64,000 nt of DNA. Origin: Tricholoma matsutake. Its lineage: Eukaryota; Basidiomycota; Agaricomycetes; Agaricales; Tricholomataceae. The translations under genes were made by a program, and so were the position numbers. A model generated the notes under the pieces. It was not told where the DNA came from, did not search any database, and saw only the letters and a program-made list of their open reading frames with translations. Where the stretch lies: contig AP026543.1 in NCBI GenBank assembly GCA_026075535.2, forward strand, positions 3,534,001 through 3,598,000, in the 5' to 3' direction. Shown here in pieces: positions 22,779-34,231 of the stretch (position 1 is the first letter of the stretch; every line of letters starts with the position of its first letter).

Positions 22779-24416
22779 CTAAGTGGCAGCGATAGCAGGA
22801 GCCTCACTTTTCGCCACACCGCCAGCTGGAGCTGCAACGACGCTCTGTTGTCCTGATCGAGCCATAGCAGCGCCCAACGCTTGCGTCCGCAATGCAAGGC
22901 CCCTGGTTTTCTCAATGACGGTCTGATATATCGGCTGCGGTGGCCGATTGATCTCGATGACGTTCTGTTCAAGCGAAGTCACGAGCTGCTGAGTGAAGGA
23001 AGAAACCTGAACGTACCTTCTCTAGATCTATTTTGGCGTCTGCTCCCATCCGTGTTTCACGGATGAGATTGACGATCCATTTTTCGCCCTCGTCATGTGA
23101 GAGGTTAAGACGTTCAGAAAGATCACTGGATCAACCAATTGAGATAAGAGCACCCAGAGAATGGAGTGACACCTACCCAATGTCAATCTTTTGGTGAATT
23201 CGGCAATAAGCCTCGCTGATCAGATACCGTGCATTGTCCAAGAAGTCCTCCCTAAATTCACCCAAGAAGAAATCGTCGCCAACGACCTTCTCCGCAAGTG
23301 TCAGTTCCCTCTGCGCTGCCTCGAAGTTAAATTCGATGTACAGTTCCTTTAAAAACGAGGTAACGGGGTCCTGGTACTGGTACTCCTCCGTTTGAATGAC
23401 CTTCACCACCTCCCGAATGGCATTCCGTACGCGGGCTGACAATGGCGCCGCTGCAGATGACGCGGAAGAGGACTTCCGGGAGAGGATAGCGGAGGTGGCT
23501 AGGTAACGCAGTATCCACGGACAAGAGGTCTGGATTGTGTTGAGGTAGGTGGGGGAGAGGAATGTCTCGAGAAGCAGTGTACGGCCTTGTGGGTGATTGA
23601 AGTAGACGAAGAGGGACCAGTGTACGAGCCATGTCCGGGAGTGGAGCTGCACGAGAGCAGGCTCGGGGGCGTTGGAGGAGGCGGTTGCAGAGGTCGGTGT
23701 GAGGAGGCTGCTGGAGGAGCGCGAGTCGATGGCTTCACGGAGGGTGTTAAGCTCTTCCAGGGCGACGTCCCACCGGCCAGTAAGGATGTCGGAGGAGAGT
23801 TTGCCCCAGTGAGCTGAAGTGTTGAGGTCATTGTCAGTAGAGAGAACACGGAAGTGGTATAGGTAGTCGGCGGCGCCGCTGTAGTTCCCGTATGAATATT
23901 GAAATTGGCCAAAATTGTAGAGCGCCGTTATTTGTTCTAGTGTTACCTGTATGGTAGGTCAAGATGAATGTTGAAACAGGAATGGCTCATAACATACATT
24001 GTAGTTGTCCTTCAAATATTGAAGATTTTGATTTTTATCCTGGCGCAAAGCTTGTGCTACATCCGGATTTTCGATGACATCTAGAACAGCCTGGGCCTCT
24101 TGCTGTAGGCGTTCGTTCGTCGACACTGCATTTTGTCGCTTTCCGTCGAATTCTGTCTGAAATGTTTAATTCCTTTGGTTCAGATTTAAGGATCAGCGTG
24201 TTACTGACCAGGTGGTGTCTCTTGGTCAGGGTATATCTGTTTGAATAGACTAACAGCGTAGTCGAACATGTTGGTCCCCTTAGCAAGTTCATACTGGGCA
24301 ACTTGGACTTCTTCTGAAGGGAAAAAAGAGGTCTCGTCAAGGTGAGCTAGCAGAGGAAATGCGAGATGGCGATCCAAGTATGGAATAATCGTTTTCGACA
24401 GGTCGTGTTCTGCCAT
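22779..24416 (-). CDS. Eukaryotic translation initiation factor 3 subunit E (eIF3e/INT6)
   Basis: Five exons: 24416-24209, 24152-23998, 23946-23177, 23125-23017, 22964-22779, giving 475 residues, close to the family's 445-480. It opens [20 protein letters not shown], typical of eIF3e, continues with [39 protein letters not shown] and [14 protein letters not shown], and has the C-terminal PCI region ([55 protein letters not shown]). The subunit scaffolds eIF3 at the ribosome during initiation. Its stop is 138 bp from that of the convergent D-lactate dehydrogenase gene. The Ala/Gly-rich C-terminal tail is lineage-variable. Confidence 0.93.
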
Positions 24417-25111
24417 TGGGAGCTCGTCGATGATTCAAAATTTCGTAGCACAGCCACTGCATGCGCTTTCAAACCCAGGCTGAGGAACTTCCGTTCGACG
24501 GTGACGGTGACAGCTTGAATTAGGAATTGCTTGTTGGTCGCCCGCATGAGTCCAACAGGTATTACTAAAACTACAATTTCACTTTTTCAATCCAGGTCCA
24601 CCTTCTTGAACAATGAAAAAGTGCTTTACGCTTGCACTAAGCACTTCAACCGGCTGTCGAGAATCGCCCCAATTGTACCATCAAGCAATCACAGAAGTCG
24701 AAATTCAAGTATGAAAAAACAAATTGAATTGCTGATCAACGTTAACAGGCCAATACTCTACTGTATGGAGTCAAAGACGGTCAATGGAGAGAGAGAGAGA
24801 GTATGTGGCTTGAGAACAAGAGAAGCAGTAGAGTTATATTAGGTGTGGATAATTTGGTACTTGAGTTTTAACTTGGAACGCTGGATTATAATGCTCAACA
24901 CATGTATAGCAAAAAACCCTGTCACTCCTTTTCTTAGGTACATCCCCTTCACACTTCCCCGCAGACTGACCCGTTTCAGGGTCAGTCAACACTGTCCGAA
25001 GTTCTCATCACACAATCAGCTTATGGTGAGAGTTGGATTCCAAAGTTTTCAGCTCTTGGAGCAATGAATGATCCCATGAATTACGTACGTACTTAAGCGA
25101 TCTTTTAATTA
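24417..25111. other. Intergenic upstream of eIF3e; no supported gene
   Basis: 695 bp. The frames at 24531-24842 and 24843-25067 (+) have no motif. The region includes the eIF3e promoter and the 5' flank of the tRNA gene. Confidence 0.4.
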
Positions 25112-25195
25112 TCCGGTATGGTGTAACGGCTAACATTGCCGCCTTTCAATATTGAGTTTTCGCGGCAGCTCGGGGTTCGATTCCCCGTACCGGAA
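25112..25195 (+). tRNA. tRNA-Glu (anticodon UUC) with a 12-nt intron
   Basis: A cloverleaf folds with acceptor stem TCCGGTA/TACCGGA, D arm TGGTGTAACGGCTAACA, anticodon stem GCCGC/GCGGC and a T arm of CGGGG-TTCGATT-CCCCG. The anticodon TTC is at 25145-25147. The intron 25149-25160 (ATATTGAGTTTT) lies one base 3' of the anticodon, the canonical position, and its removal leaves 72 nt. A TTTT at 25212-25215 can serve as RNA polymerase III terminator. A hAT-like element begins 64 bp downstream. Confidence 0.93.
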
Positions 25196-25258
25196 TTAAT
25201 ACCCCTTTCTCTTTTGGTGAGATGCAGAAACTTGAACAACGGTGATTCGGTTTTGCAC

Positions 25259-25962
25259 AGGACCCCGAATTATTAGGCCTAAGGGTGTTCGCCAATCCGG
25301 ATTTTTGAAAAATTTAGGTGCCAGCCCAGTTCTATTCCGGACAGAATAGGGTCAAAATCGGGGTACACCTGTTGTCATATTCCGGACAGGATGTAGGCCT
25401 TTACAGGAAGCCAGATCCACATCCGGACAAGGCAGGATGGTCGAGTGCTAACTTACTGTTATTGATTTTGCTTGCTTTCCACATCTCCGAAGGTACACGC
25501 TCACAGTCACGGTGGCACTCTCGAGCTTACGCAAGAAGATAGTAATCGTTTTTCTGCACTTGACCAAGGCACTGAAAGATTTACATAAGGAGGCAATGAA
25601 GTTGTCGAGGAAGAGAAAAAAAATAGCAGGGATGATGAATGAGGAATTGGACGAAGTTGACTGACCTACTACGCTGATTTTCTCATACGCTGCTAGTTTT
25701 TTAGTCTTTCTCGTGTCTAGGTAGTCTCTACTGAGCTATTTGTGCCTGCACCCGAAATTTAGGCCTATAGTGAGGCTGTTTCCTCGATCCGGACAGTTTT
25801 GGGACGCTCGAAAGGCTGATTCTGTGGTCCGGACAATTTTTGGAAATTCTGGAAAATGGTAGTTCCAATCCGGACAAAATCGCGGAAAGTTGTCCGGACA
25901 GAAATCTTGAAATTTCGACATTTTTGAAACAGCCTTACATAGGCCTGATAATCCGGGGTCCT
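25259..25962. mobile_element. hAT-like non-autonomous element A (704 bp)
   Basis: The ends are inverted repeats, 21 of 23 bases matching: AGGACCCCGAATTATTAGG at the left (25259 on) and the complement of AATCCGGGGTCCT at the right. The element is flanked by perfect 8-bp direct repeats TTTTGCAC (25251-25258 and 25963-25970), the hallmark length of hAT target duplications. The TCCGGACA motif occurs three times near the left end and four times near the right, like subterminal transposase-binding repeats. No protein is encoded. Confidence 0.82.
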
Positions 25963-26018
25963 TTTTGCACTAGTGTTATTTGAACCATGTCTGAGAGCTT
26001 AAGCCAACAACCAAATTA

Positions 26019-28409
26019 TTACATCATCTGGAGTTCCCCAATCACGACCGCATCAACCTTTGTACCAATCTCCAGCCGCGGAGGTGAATTGATAGTCTTT
26101 GGCGGTAAAATAACCAGTCCATTTGCTCCACTCAAGCTCGCTACTCGACTGGATCGCTGCCCTCCAGTACTGAAGGCCTTGAGACCATCCGGTCCCGCGC
26201 GGATAATGACGCGGTGGAACTCCGTACGTGGGTCCAGAGTCATCGAAGTCTGAATCTAAAACAAACGAGGAAGATATTAGCAAAGTAGAACACCATTCAA
26301 AAACTATACATCCCTCAACTTGAACCCGTGGTAGTTGACACTGCTCCTTCGGCCACCCGCCCAGCATCCTCAGCGCCGGGACAACAAATATATTGAACGT
26401 GACAAGCGCAGAGGCTGGGTTGCCTGGCAGCGCAAACACCGTTTTCTGTATCCCACCCTTGAACGGGATCGTCGCGAACGTCGTCGGTTTCCCTGGTTTG
26501 ACGGTGATGCGCCCGAAGTGGATGGTGCCATTGAACTGGCGCTCGATGACGGGTTTGAGAAGGTCAGTGGGTCCCATGGAAGTACCGCCTGTAGTCAGGA
26601 GGATGTCGGCGGTCTCGAGGCCTCGCTGGATGGCAGAAACATGGGAGTTGATACTGTTGAAGACATGAGAGTTTGTTGCAATAGATGTTGTTAGAATCTC
26701 AACTCGTCCGGTGCTATGCCGAGATCTACCACTTTGTAGCCATCCCCTTCTAGGAGAGCTTGTAACGAAGGTCGGTTGGTGTCGAATATCCCGCCCCAAT
26801 CGCCGTCGCTTGCATGTGTGTGGGGTGACTGCAGATCGACGAGCTCATTACCAGTGCTCAGTATGGCTACAACGGGCTTCCGGTACACTTCAACCTGTAA
26901 TATAGTAGATTGATGGATATTGCCTGGTATTCGGTAAGAAAAGCAAATGCACCTCTTTTCTTCCAACGAATGCTAACGTCCCGATCTCACCCCCGCTGCT
27001 ACGAACCATTTCGCCCTTCTGCAAGACCAGATCACCCTGTCGAACATCTGATCCAGGGGACCGGACGTTTTCTCCAACAGGGACCTGAGCGAGCGTCTCT
27101 ACTTCATTCTCTTCACCATCCTTGATGCTATTAGCATCTGTTGTCGTTGAGATAAGACGTGTATCTTCAACCATGATTACCGCGTCTGTCCCTGCAGGCA
27201 AAGGATTGCCAGTATTTATGCGGTAGATCGAACCGGGAGGGAGTACGTTGGTAGCGGCATGTGTTTGGGTAGTGACCACCTTGTATACTGCCGGGGGGTC
27301 CGAAGCTTATGTACCTCAAATTAGAAACCGGAGAAGTTGTAAATGGCGACATCCCCTACCTCGAAGAGCGTACCCATCGACACTGGTCGTTGGAGACGGG
27401 GGCACGTTTTGAGGTGCATATACGTTGACTGCGAGAACATGCCCAGCTAGGTCGGGGCCCACCTGCACTGGTGGTCAGTCTAAACTCTGAGTGTTATAAC
27501 GTCCTGAAGCGCACTGGCAGAGTTATGGTTTCGAGACGCGTGATGACCTTTTCGATGATACCAAGTGCGTCTTCCAAAGAGACAAGTGGATAGGGTGACT
27601 CTCTGTGACGAGCAGAAACTGGGAATGTTAAGCACCAAGATCCTCCAAGTAAATCCACAGGATATAGCTTACCAGGGGCGGAAGGATCATGTGATAGGGT
27701 TGTCCGAGGTTGCGGGGCACGATGTTCATGATGATGATGGTGATGATGATGGCTGTGGCCTTCCAGAAACCCATGGCTAGTTGTGACAGTCTTGACCATA
27801 TCAGCATGGACTTGCTGTCCAGTCCCTCCCTTGACCAGATCAATAGCATGGTTAATAACACCTGCATTTAACAACGCTTCCAAGTTTTCCTTGACTGCTT
27901 TGACACTTCCAGGAAGAGTTGTGATAAGTGTATTCCCGACGGTTCCAGCGACAGGCCGCGAGAGCGCTGCGAGGGGTGTATGTTTCAAAGATGACGATAG
28001 TAGAAGATGCACAAGTCCAGAGGCTTCGCGTTCGAGTAGAGGCTTGATTGCCTACACGCATCTTCTGTCAGTTCTGAGTTGACAAGAATGAAATGTTAAT
28101 AACTTCTGGGGTTAGATCCCGCACTCCAAAACCAGTTCCACCCGTAGTGACAATCCAGTCGATATCGCCCTTATTACACCACCGTCGAACGACATCTTGG
28201 ACGGCCGCAACTTCATCAGGGACTATGGAAGCATGTTCGCAAGTGATTCCGTTGGATGTTAGAATCGCTTCGATGGCAGGTCCAGACTTATCCGCAGTTG
28301 GATTTACAGATGCCGTATCGCTGACTGCATATCGTACCTCTCAATGACTTCGCAGACAAGACTTCAGTAAGATCCGACCTGTGAGTACCGCAGCCCGTAT
28401 AGCGGCCAT
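26019..28409 (-). CDS. Molybdenum cofactor biosynthesis MogA-MoeA fusion (gephyrin/CnxE type)
   Basis: Nine exons: 28409-28379, 28324-28104, 28051-27673, 27618-27515, 27462-27360, 27305-26953, 26894-26704, 26653-26320, 26255-26019, giving 650 residues. The N-terminal MogA domain starts MAAIRAAVLTVSDTASVNPT and has DWIVTTGGTGFGVRDLTPE, LLEREASGLVHLLLSSS and SRPVAGTVGNTLITTLPGS. It adenylylates molybdopterin. The C-terminal MoeA domain has TTSVDGYALRASDPPA, NTGNPLPAGTDAVIMVEDTR, VAILSTGNELVDL, ILLTTGGTSMGPTD, VFALPGNPASALVTFN and DPRTEFHRVIIRAGPDG. It inserts molybdate. The G-then-E domain order is that of gephyrin and fungal CnxE, opposite to plant Cnx1. The linker carries eight consecutive histidines (about residues 185-192), which may bind metal. 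Molybdoenzymes such as nitrate reductase would be the beneficiaries. Confidence 0.92.
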
Positions 28410-28900
28410 TTCGTGTTCGTATGTAAAAGGAAAGATACCCCGGGCCGAACTATATTGTCAACAGACCCGGAAACCATAGGGCCTACTTACTCTAAGATGC
28501 ACGACGACTCTCGTATTCGAGAGGTGTGTTCGACCACCCTCCAGGCTGAGTCCTTTTGCGAAATGTCCTCGCAAATCAGTCAAATTGTTTTGATCCTTGA
28601 ATTTCTCCCAGAGTCGGTCTACTTATTAATCATCACTCCCGGGGCCGATTATCGACAGCCTGTCTCAGGAAGTTTTACAGTAATTCTGTCGTCAGTCGCA
28701 CATAAAAAAAGATGATGACGTCCAGCCAGCAATCGAAGGGCCCATTAGGCTGTTTTAATTGCGACAACAATAGACAAGGCTATCACGAGGAAATAATAAG
28801 AACGGGTATAAAGGAATGCAGGTACTGTGCCACAAGAATATATCAGGTTGGCGAACAAAATGTCCAACACTGTCAAAGAATGATACATTACCGCTACACA
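28410..28900. promoter_or_regulatory. Upstream region of the MogA-MoeA gene / 3' flank of the next gene
   Basis: 491 bp without coding signal between two minus-strand genes. Confidence 0.35.
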
Positions 28901-30319
28901 TCAATCCAATATTCCCAAACTCTCCATCCGTAAACTGATGCTAAGGTTCTCCTGTGCGCCGTCAATCAAATCTTGCGCCATCGCCAAGTTGGACATTCGT
29001 GCCCGAACAACTGGTAAACATGCTGAGAACACGCCCAGAATCTGCGAACGTGCAACATTTGCGGTCTCTGGAACGGTAGGATTACTAGATACAGTGTCGG
29101 AAGCTTCCGGAGAGCAAGGTGAAGCTGAAGTGAAGCGAAGGATAGAAGATTCGAGTTCGACGGCTTCCGCATGGAGTTCTTCTGTGAATGATGACACATA
29201 CATAAACGCAGGGGGGTATAGTGGGAAATGTTCTCACCAAGACTATCAAGCATGTCGTTATATACTTGCAAAGGAGCATCTTCATCGGACCCGCGGGCTC
29301 CATGTGTCGCAAGTTCGAGTGCTTCGGCTTCTACCCGTGTACAGGCATCGCCATGTGAGAGAAAGGTCTGCATGATAAATGGGGCTTCTTTAGCAAACTA
29401 CATAGGACAGAAGTTAAGAGATGATACTAAGATAACAATGTAAAGAAGGGCACTTACATAATCGGTAGCGAGTTCATCGTAAAAATCTGCAGCCTGTTCT
29501 GCTTCAAAGCGTATACGCTGATCAGTAATACCAGATTCTTCTTCTTGAAGTTGTTTTGAACGTTCTTCAAGATCGTTCTAAGCAATCAAACTTCAGTACG
29601 ATATCCTGAAAAGTATGCGAGACACACCATGGCCTTCTCTTCGGCAGTCCGGAAACACGCTTCCAAAGTTGATGTCATGTACAACCATGGGTATACTTGA
29701 GCGGCGACTTGCAAAGGATCAGAAGTACGTGTCGAAGCTTCTTCTGTCAATGCTGGAGGTGCAGGTGCCTGCGAAGGTGGAGGGACCTGAGCTCTCTTTG
29801 TCAATAAACGCGACTTTTTCACCAGATACGTGTGACTTACTGAAGATTTTGCACTAGCTGTTGTTGTTGCCGAGTCCGAAGATATCGAGGGAGGGAGTGA
29901 GGTAGACACAGATTCAGGTTTAGAGGTAGGTGCTCCAGGCTTCACAGAAGAAGGGATAGATTTTTTAACATCTGCTCTGGATTTGGCATCACCGGTGGAG
30001 GGGATCCGACTGGTTGGGGTTTTGCCAGAGGTTGTAGCTCGTTCGGACGTCTTCAGAGACGCGACAGAGTTGGAGCTCGCATTGGGAGATATTTTCTGCG
30101 GCACTTTCTTCTCCGGCAAGAGAGTTTTTGCGGTCGTTGCACTTGGGTGACTCTTCAACTTTGCTCTCGAAGATGCCGTGCTGCCGTCCAAAGGCTTAGC
30201 AACGACTGTCCTTCCTGGGAATTGTTCAGCATTGGAACCCGCATAGCAGTTCCGAGACGAGTACCGCGAGCTGAAGCAGCCTTTACTGGAGCTTTGTCCC
30301 CAGATGGCTTAGATGTCAT
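28901..30319 (-). CDS. Uncharacterised basic, Ser/Thr-rich protein with C-terminal coiled coil
   Basis: Five exons: 30319-30265, 30214-29628, 29577-29458, 29397-29238, 29181-28901, giving 400 residues. A 50-nt intron after MTSKPSGDKAPVKAASARG joins the only suitable ATG to the long open frame. Residues 1 to about 165 are basic and Ser/Thr/Pro-rich, without structure. A conserved-looking helical part follows: VYPWLYMTSTLEACFRTAEE, NDLEERSKQLQEEESGITDQ, FEAEQAADFYDELATDYFAK, EELHAEAVELESSILRF and ARMSNLAMAQDLIDGAQENL. A disordered, positively charged head with a coiled-coil tail resembles microtubule-binding augmin subunits such as HAUS8, but I see no diagnostic motif and make no functional claim. 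It is divergently arranged with the acyltransferase gene, 207 bp apart. Confidence 0.7.
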
Positions 30320-30526
30320 ATATGTACTAAACCTGAGCGGTGCGGATTCAAACTCCGGCAATGATGTGCAAGTTGGGTTGCAAAACTACTTAACCTCCAT
30401 CGAGCAGATCTGCTCGCTGTGCCCCCCCCCCCCCCCCGCAGCTCGATACCCACCTGATAGTCTTGGTTCTTCTGACAGTGATTGTTTCGCACCACAACCT
30501 CTAGTCTGGAGGGTTAATCTACGTCG
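30320..30526. promoter_or_regulatory. Short divergent promoter with a C16 tract
   Basis: 207 bp between divergent start codons. A run of 16 C (30422-30437) on the plus strand is unusual in this window and may affect nucleosomes or form a C-rich structure. Its length may also vary between strains. Confidence 0.5.
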
Positions 30527-31728
30527 ATGTCGTTCTTTGTCTCGCTCATTATCAAGCCCATCGCTTACATTTCACTGCCGGTTATCTTATTTCGCTCATT
30601 CGCGGGGTACTCGCCTCTAGTACGATATTATGGGAGAGTGGGAATGTATTTGGGGACGATGATGACAGTGGCAGCGTGTTCTGCCTTTGCCGCAGCAGGG
30701 ATGACGTTGGTCGGAAGACGGTTCGACACTAATTATATTGTAGCACGGACATTCTATGCAATTGTCCGGAAGACATTAGGTCTTCAGATGGAGCTCGAGG
30801 GGGAGGAGATTCTCAATACACGGCCGGCGGTGTTGATGCTAAATCACCAGTCCATGCTGGATATTTTCGTAGTTGGCAGGTAAGTACCGGTTCTTCGAAC
30901 ATCTAAATCCTCCATGTTGAATGCTGTGTTTCCTTCTTTATAATATAAGGATCACGCCGAAGCAATCATCAATCATAGCAAAGAAGTCGTTGCAATATAC
31001 CCCCCTCGGCCCTTTTATGACCATGTCTGGAGCAATCTTCCTGGACCGTGGAAACAACACCCACGCGGTGCGGTTGTTGGAGAGTGCCGGAGAGTTGATG
31101 AAGAGACTCAAGATTTCGCTAATAATGTTCCCGGAAGGAACACGGACCAGCTCAGAAATTCCTGACATGCTATCACTGAAGAAGGGTGGTTTTCACTTGG
31201 CAATCCAAGCTGGTATTCCTATCATACCTGTCGTCACTGAAAACTACTGGTGGTTGTATCACAAGGGAGTGTTTGACGAGGGAACTATTAAGGCTCGAGG
31301 TGCTAATTTTTAACTTCTCACGTGAAAGCAGAGATCGTACAGAGCTGACTTTTGTCTATTGGACAGTTTTACCTCCAATTCCTACAATTGGCCTCACAGC
31401 ATCGGATATCCCCGGGCTCGCAACACGCGTTCGCAATCAGATGCTCGAAGCATTACATGAGATATCAATAGTTCCTCCAGGACAACCAGAAAGGAAATCT
31501 GAAGTGGAGATATCTCCACCAGGGCTTGCTCCAATAGTTGAGGAGGAAGTTAAAGTGTCTCCCTACGTGAACCAGGAACGTTCGATGTCTTCGGATCGGA
31601 ACCTGGAACCAACTTCTGGATCGAGTACATCCATCGCGTCCTCGTTTAATTCATCTGCCGTAATAAGCGAGAAAGGTACGGAAACGGAAGAAGATGAGGG
31701 TATGATTTTGGTCGGGCGACCGACATGA
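30527..31728 (+). CDS. 1-acyl-sn-glycerol-3-phosphate acyltransferase (PlsC/SLC1 family)
   Basis: Three exons, 30527-30879, 30950-31299 and 31367-31728, give 354 residues. Two hydrophobic segments near the N-terminus (LIIKPIAYISLPVILF; YLGTMMTVAACSAFAAAGM) anchor it in the ER. The catalytic block NHQSMLD (residues 106-112, HX4D) is followed by GPFMTMSGAIFLDRGN (block II), FPEGTR (178-183, block III) and GIPIIPVV (block IV). It acylates lysophosphatidic acid to phosphatidic acid, the entry to phospholipid and triacylglycerol synthesis. The C-terminal 100 residues are an acidic, Ser-rich extension beyond the catalytic domain, possibly regulatory. Confidence 0.92.
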
Positions 31729-32465
31729 ACGGTTCTTAGTGTATGTCAAATAGAATCAGAAAATAATTCTATACGTTGCTCGAGCCTCGCGAACTTCCGA
31801 AAGCTTTTCCGTCCTTTTTCCGTTCTTGTGTGTGTGCTGTCACTGTCGGCGGTTGCCAACCGTGGACGATTTTCATCGCATGTGCGAGTTCTCATTTGTG
31901 CAAATTTATAGGAGATCAGAGTCGACACTGGGTAAAGCACTTGAGCCAATTGAAATTCGAACGAGGCGTTTGTCATCCACATTGTTGGCACATTCAACGC
32001 ACATTCGAAAGATTCCCGGGCCATCGCACGTTTGCGTTGTAACCCCAAGGCGAAGTTGGCTTGCCCTACATTGGTATGCTATACTGGTAGTCGCATAGAC
32101 TCGGGTTTTAAAAGACTGAGGACCTGACCTGGAAATATGCGGACAAGGGTCGACTCGCTTGAGAGATCCGGAAAATGAAACCCCCCAGAATTTGTCTCTT
32201 GAAACCGAATTGTTACATATGTGGGTTACAGGGATGTACAAAACCCCTCGCCTGGTTTCGCCAAGAGCCGCCGTCTAAATTTGACATTTCCTCCCAAGGA
32301 AAGGTAAAAATGGAGTCCGACCGAAAAAGTTCGAACGTTCCGTATTCTGGTTCCACCTAATCCACATCGTGATTCTCGGCCTGTTAAAAAACGCAGTCTC
32401 TGATGCTCCATCCAACCCAATCTTGTTCACTCCCCCCCAATACCCAATTCATTTCGTCAGGTCAT
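31729..32465. other. Intergenic, no supported gene
   Basis: 737 bp between the acyltransferase stop and the GDPD start. Open frames on both strands lack motifs. Confidence 0.4.
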
Positions 32466-33911
32466 ATGTCTGCATCTCAAACCAGGGTTCTGCCAGGCGG
32501 GTTCATTTCGTTGTCCATGAGGGATATCTGCTGACTGTTCTCTGTTCTCTAGATTGTTGGGGTCATCGAGGTGTAAGTTTTTTTGATCTACCCCCTTTAC
32601 CAACACTCCCCTAACCCCGCCAAGGCTTCGGCAGCGTTTCCAGAAAACACGCTTGCAAGTTTTGAAGCTGCCATTCGCGATGGTGCCGAGGGCATCGAGA
32701 GCGGTATTTTATCAAATTGGCGTGTACGCTGTACGCCCCCGTAACCATAAGTCCCAGACGTCCACGTATCAGCGGACAATGTCGTGGTCATGTTCCATGA
32801 TCCGGGTGAGCTTCATATCATCACGTCAGCATTTAGATCCCGAAGTGCTGATTGCGGACAATCCTTAGCATTGGAACGGACAACAGATTCGACAGGTCAT
32901 TGCTAATAACGTCGTTCTTTCTTCGACCAGCCATTGACAGGTCTTTCGCAGGTCAAATTAAAGAAAGAGTTTGGTATGGCGAGAAGGGCATGCAGCACGT
33001 TCGGACCAAGAAGGAGCCTAAGCAGGCAATCCCTACCTTTGCAGAAACTCTTGCTCTGCTAATGAAGGTACGTCGTACAAAGAACCGCTCCCTGGAGCTG
33101 ACACCATTCCGCCTTTCTCCAACTCGATAGCCTGAGAACCAGCACGTCAAGTTCGACGTCGACGTGAAAGTTCAGAACAACCCCGACCGCCTATTCTCCC
33201 TGATGCACACCGTCATTTCTGCGCAACCTGGATGGGAGACGCTGCTGGCACCGCGGATCCTCTTGGGGCTGTGGCATCCTCGCTTCCTGTCTTTTGCCAA
33301 GGCGCGTCTGCCGTATTGCCGCCGGTCTTATATCGGGGACAGCCCGTACATTGCCCGCAAGTATTTCTGGGAAGACTGCGACACCTTCTCCATGGCGTTT
33401 GCTGCTCTGACCTCTAGCCAAGGACAAAGGTTGGTGGCGATTCTCGTACGCTTCTCCTGCTCGAGACGTGTTGTGGCAGATTCCGCATGGAGTGCAAGGC
33501 GGCGGGGAAGAACTTGATGGTGTGGACGGTGAACAGGCCCAACCAAATGATGGAGGCAAGCCGCTGAGTTGGCCCACGTTTGCCCCAATATCTAACTGAT
33601 CGTTATCTAGGCTGTCAGATGGCAAGTCAATGGTATTATTACGGACGTGACTAAGATTTGGCTCGACCTTCGCACCGCGCTTCAAAGTGTGTCTTTACTC
33701 CTTATGGTGTCACACTCACCTGATTGATTATACATATGTTGTAGCCGACTATGAGAAGATTAGCGCTCAATATGGTCGTGTCTTCCTGTGGACGACACTA
33801 GCCTACTACACGCCTTTCCTACTCTTAGGTAGCAGAAAGGCCAAGGCTTCCCTAGAGGAAGTCGCTGGATCTTTCGACGCCATTGTTCCGGTCCGACAGA
33901 TCAAGGCTTGA
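32466..33911 (+). CDS. Glycerophosphodiester phosphodiesterase family (Pgc1-like)
   Basis: Ten exons: 32466-32496, 32553-32572, 32625-32703, 32758-32805, 32869-32895, 32952-33067, 33131-33429, 33480-33555, 33611-33686, 33745-33911, giving 312 residues. GDPD motifs: CWGHRGASAAFPENTLASF with the catalytic His-Arg, DGAEGIESDVHVSADNVVVM with the metal-binding Glu/Asp, FHDPALERTTDSTG with the second catalytic His, KFDVDVKVQN and a late LMVWTVNRPNQMMEAVRW. The C-terminal hydrophobic helix (VFLWTTLAYYTPFLLLGS) suggests membrane or lipid-droplet attachment, as in yeast Pgc1, a phosphatidylglycerol phospholipase C. Intron 8 (33556-33610) has a GC donor (GAG|GCAAGC), and the first intron also needs a GC donor (CAG|GCGGGT) to reach the conserved frame. 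The first exon is therefore the least certain part. Confidence 0.85.
33556..33610 (+). other. GC-AG intron in the GDPD gene
   Basis: The donor GCAAGC after ATGATGGAG and the acceptor TTATCTAG fuse NRPNQMME with AVRWQVNGIITD, the family consensus. Retention gives a stop after three codons. Confidence 0.75.
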
Positions 33912-34231
33912 TACCTACTATCGACATTGATGTCAAGAATTATCGAAGCACCGCATCGTCCTGGTTTTAATTTCTTTCCGAGTCGTACTAGTTGCTTTCT
34001 TATGCTTTCAGTTATTGTGTAGATCTGGTGTAGATAGACTTTGGACCGTGTCTCATTATACCTTTGTTTTAATACCTCACCAAAGCCTCCGCTATAAATC
34101 GGATCAGGCCGATACGATAGTACATGTGGATCAAATATGTTTGACTTCGCACTTGACCTCCTCTCAACGGACAACTATTTTGAGGAACTCTGACTCAACA
34201 TTCCGGTGCCCAAATTGGGCGCCACCTCAAA
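33912..34231. promoter_or_regulatory. Upstream region of the 638-aa protein gene
   Basis: 320 bp without coding signal. Confidence 0.35.
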
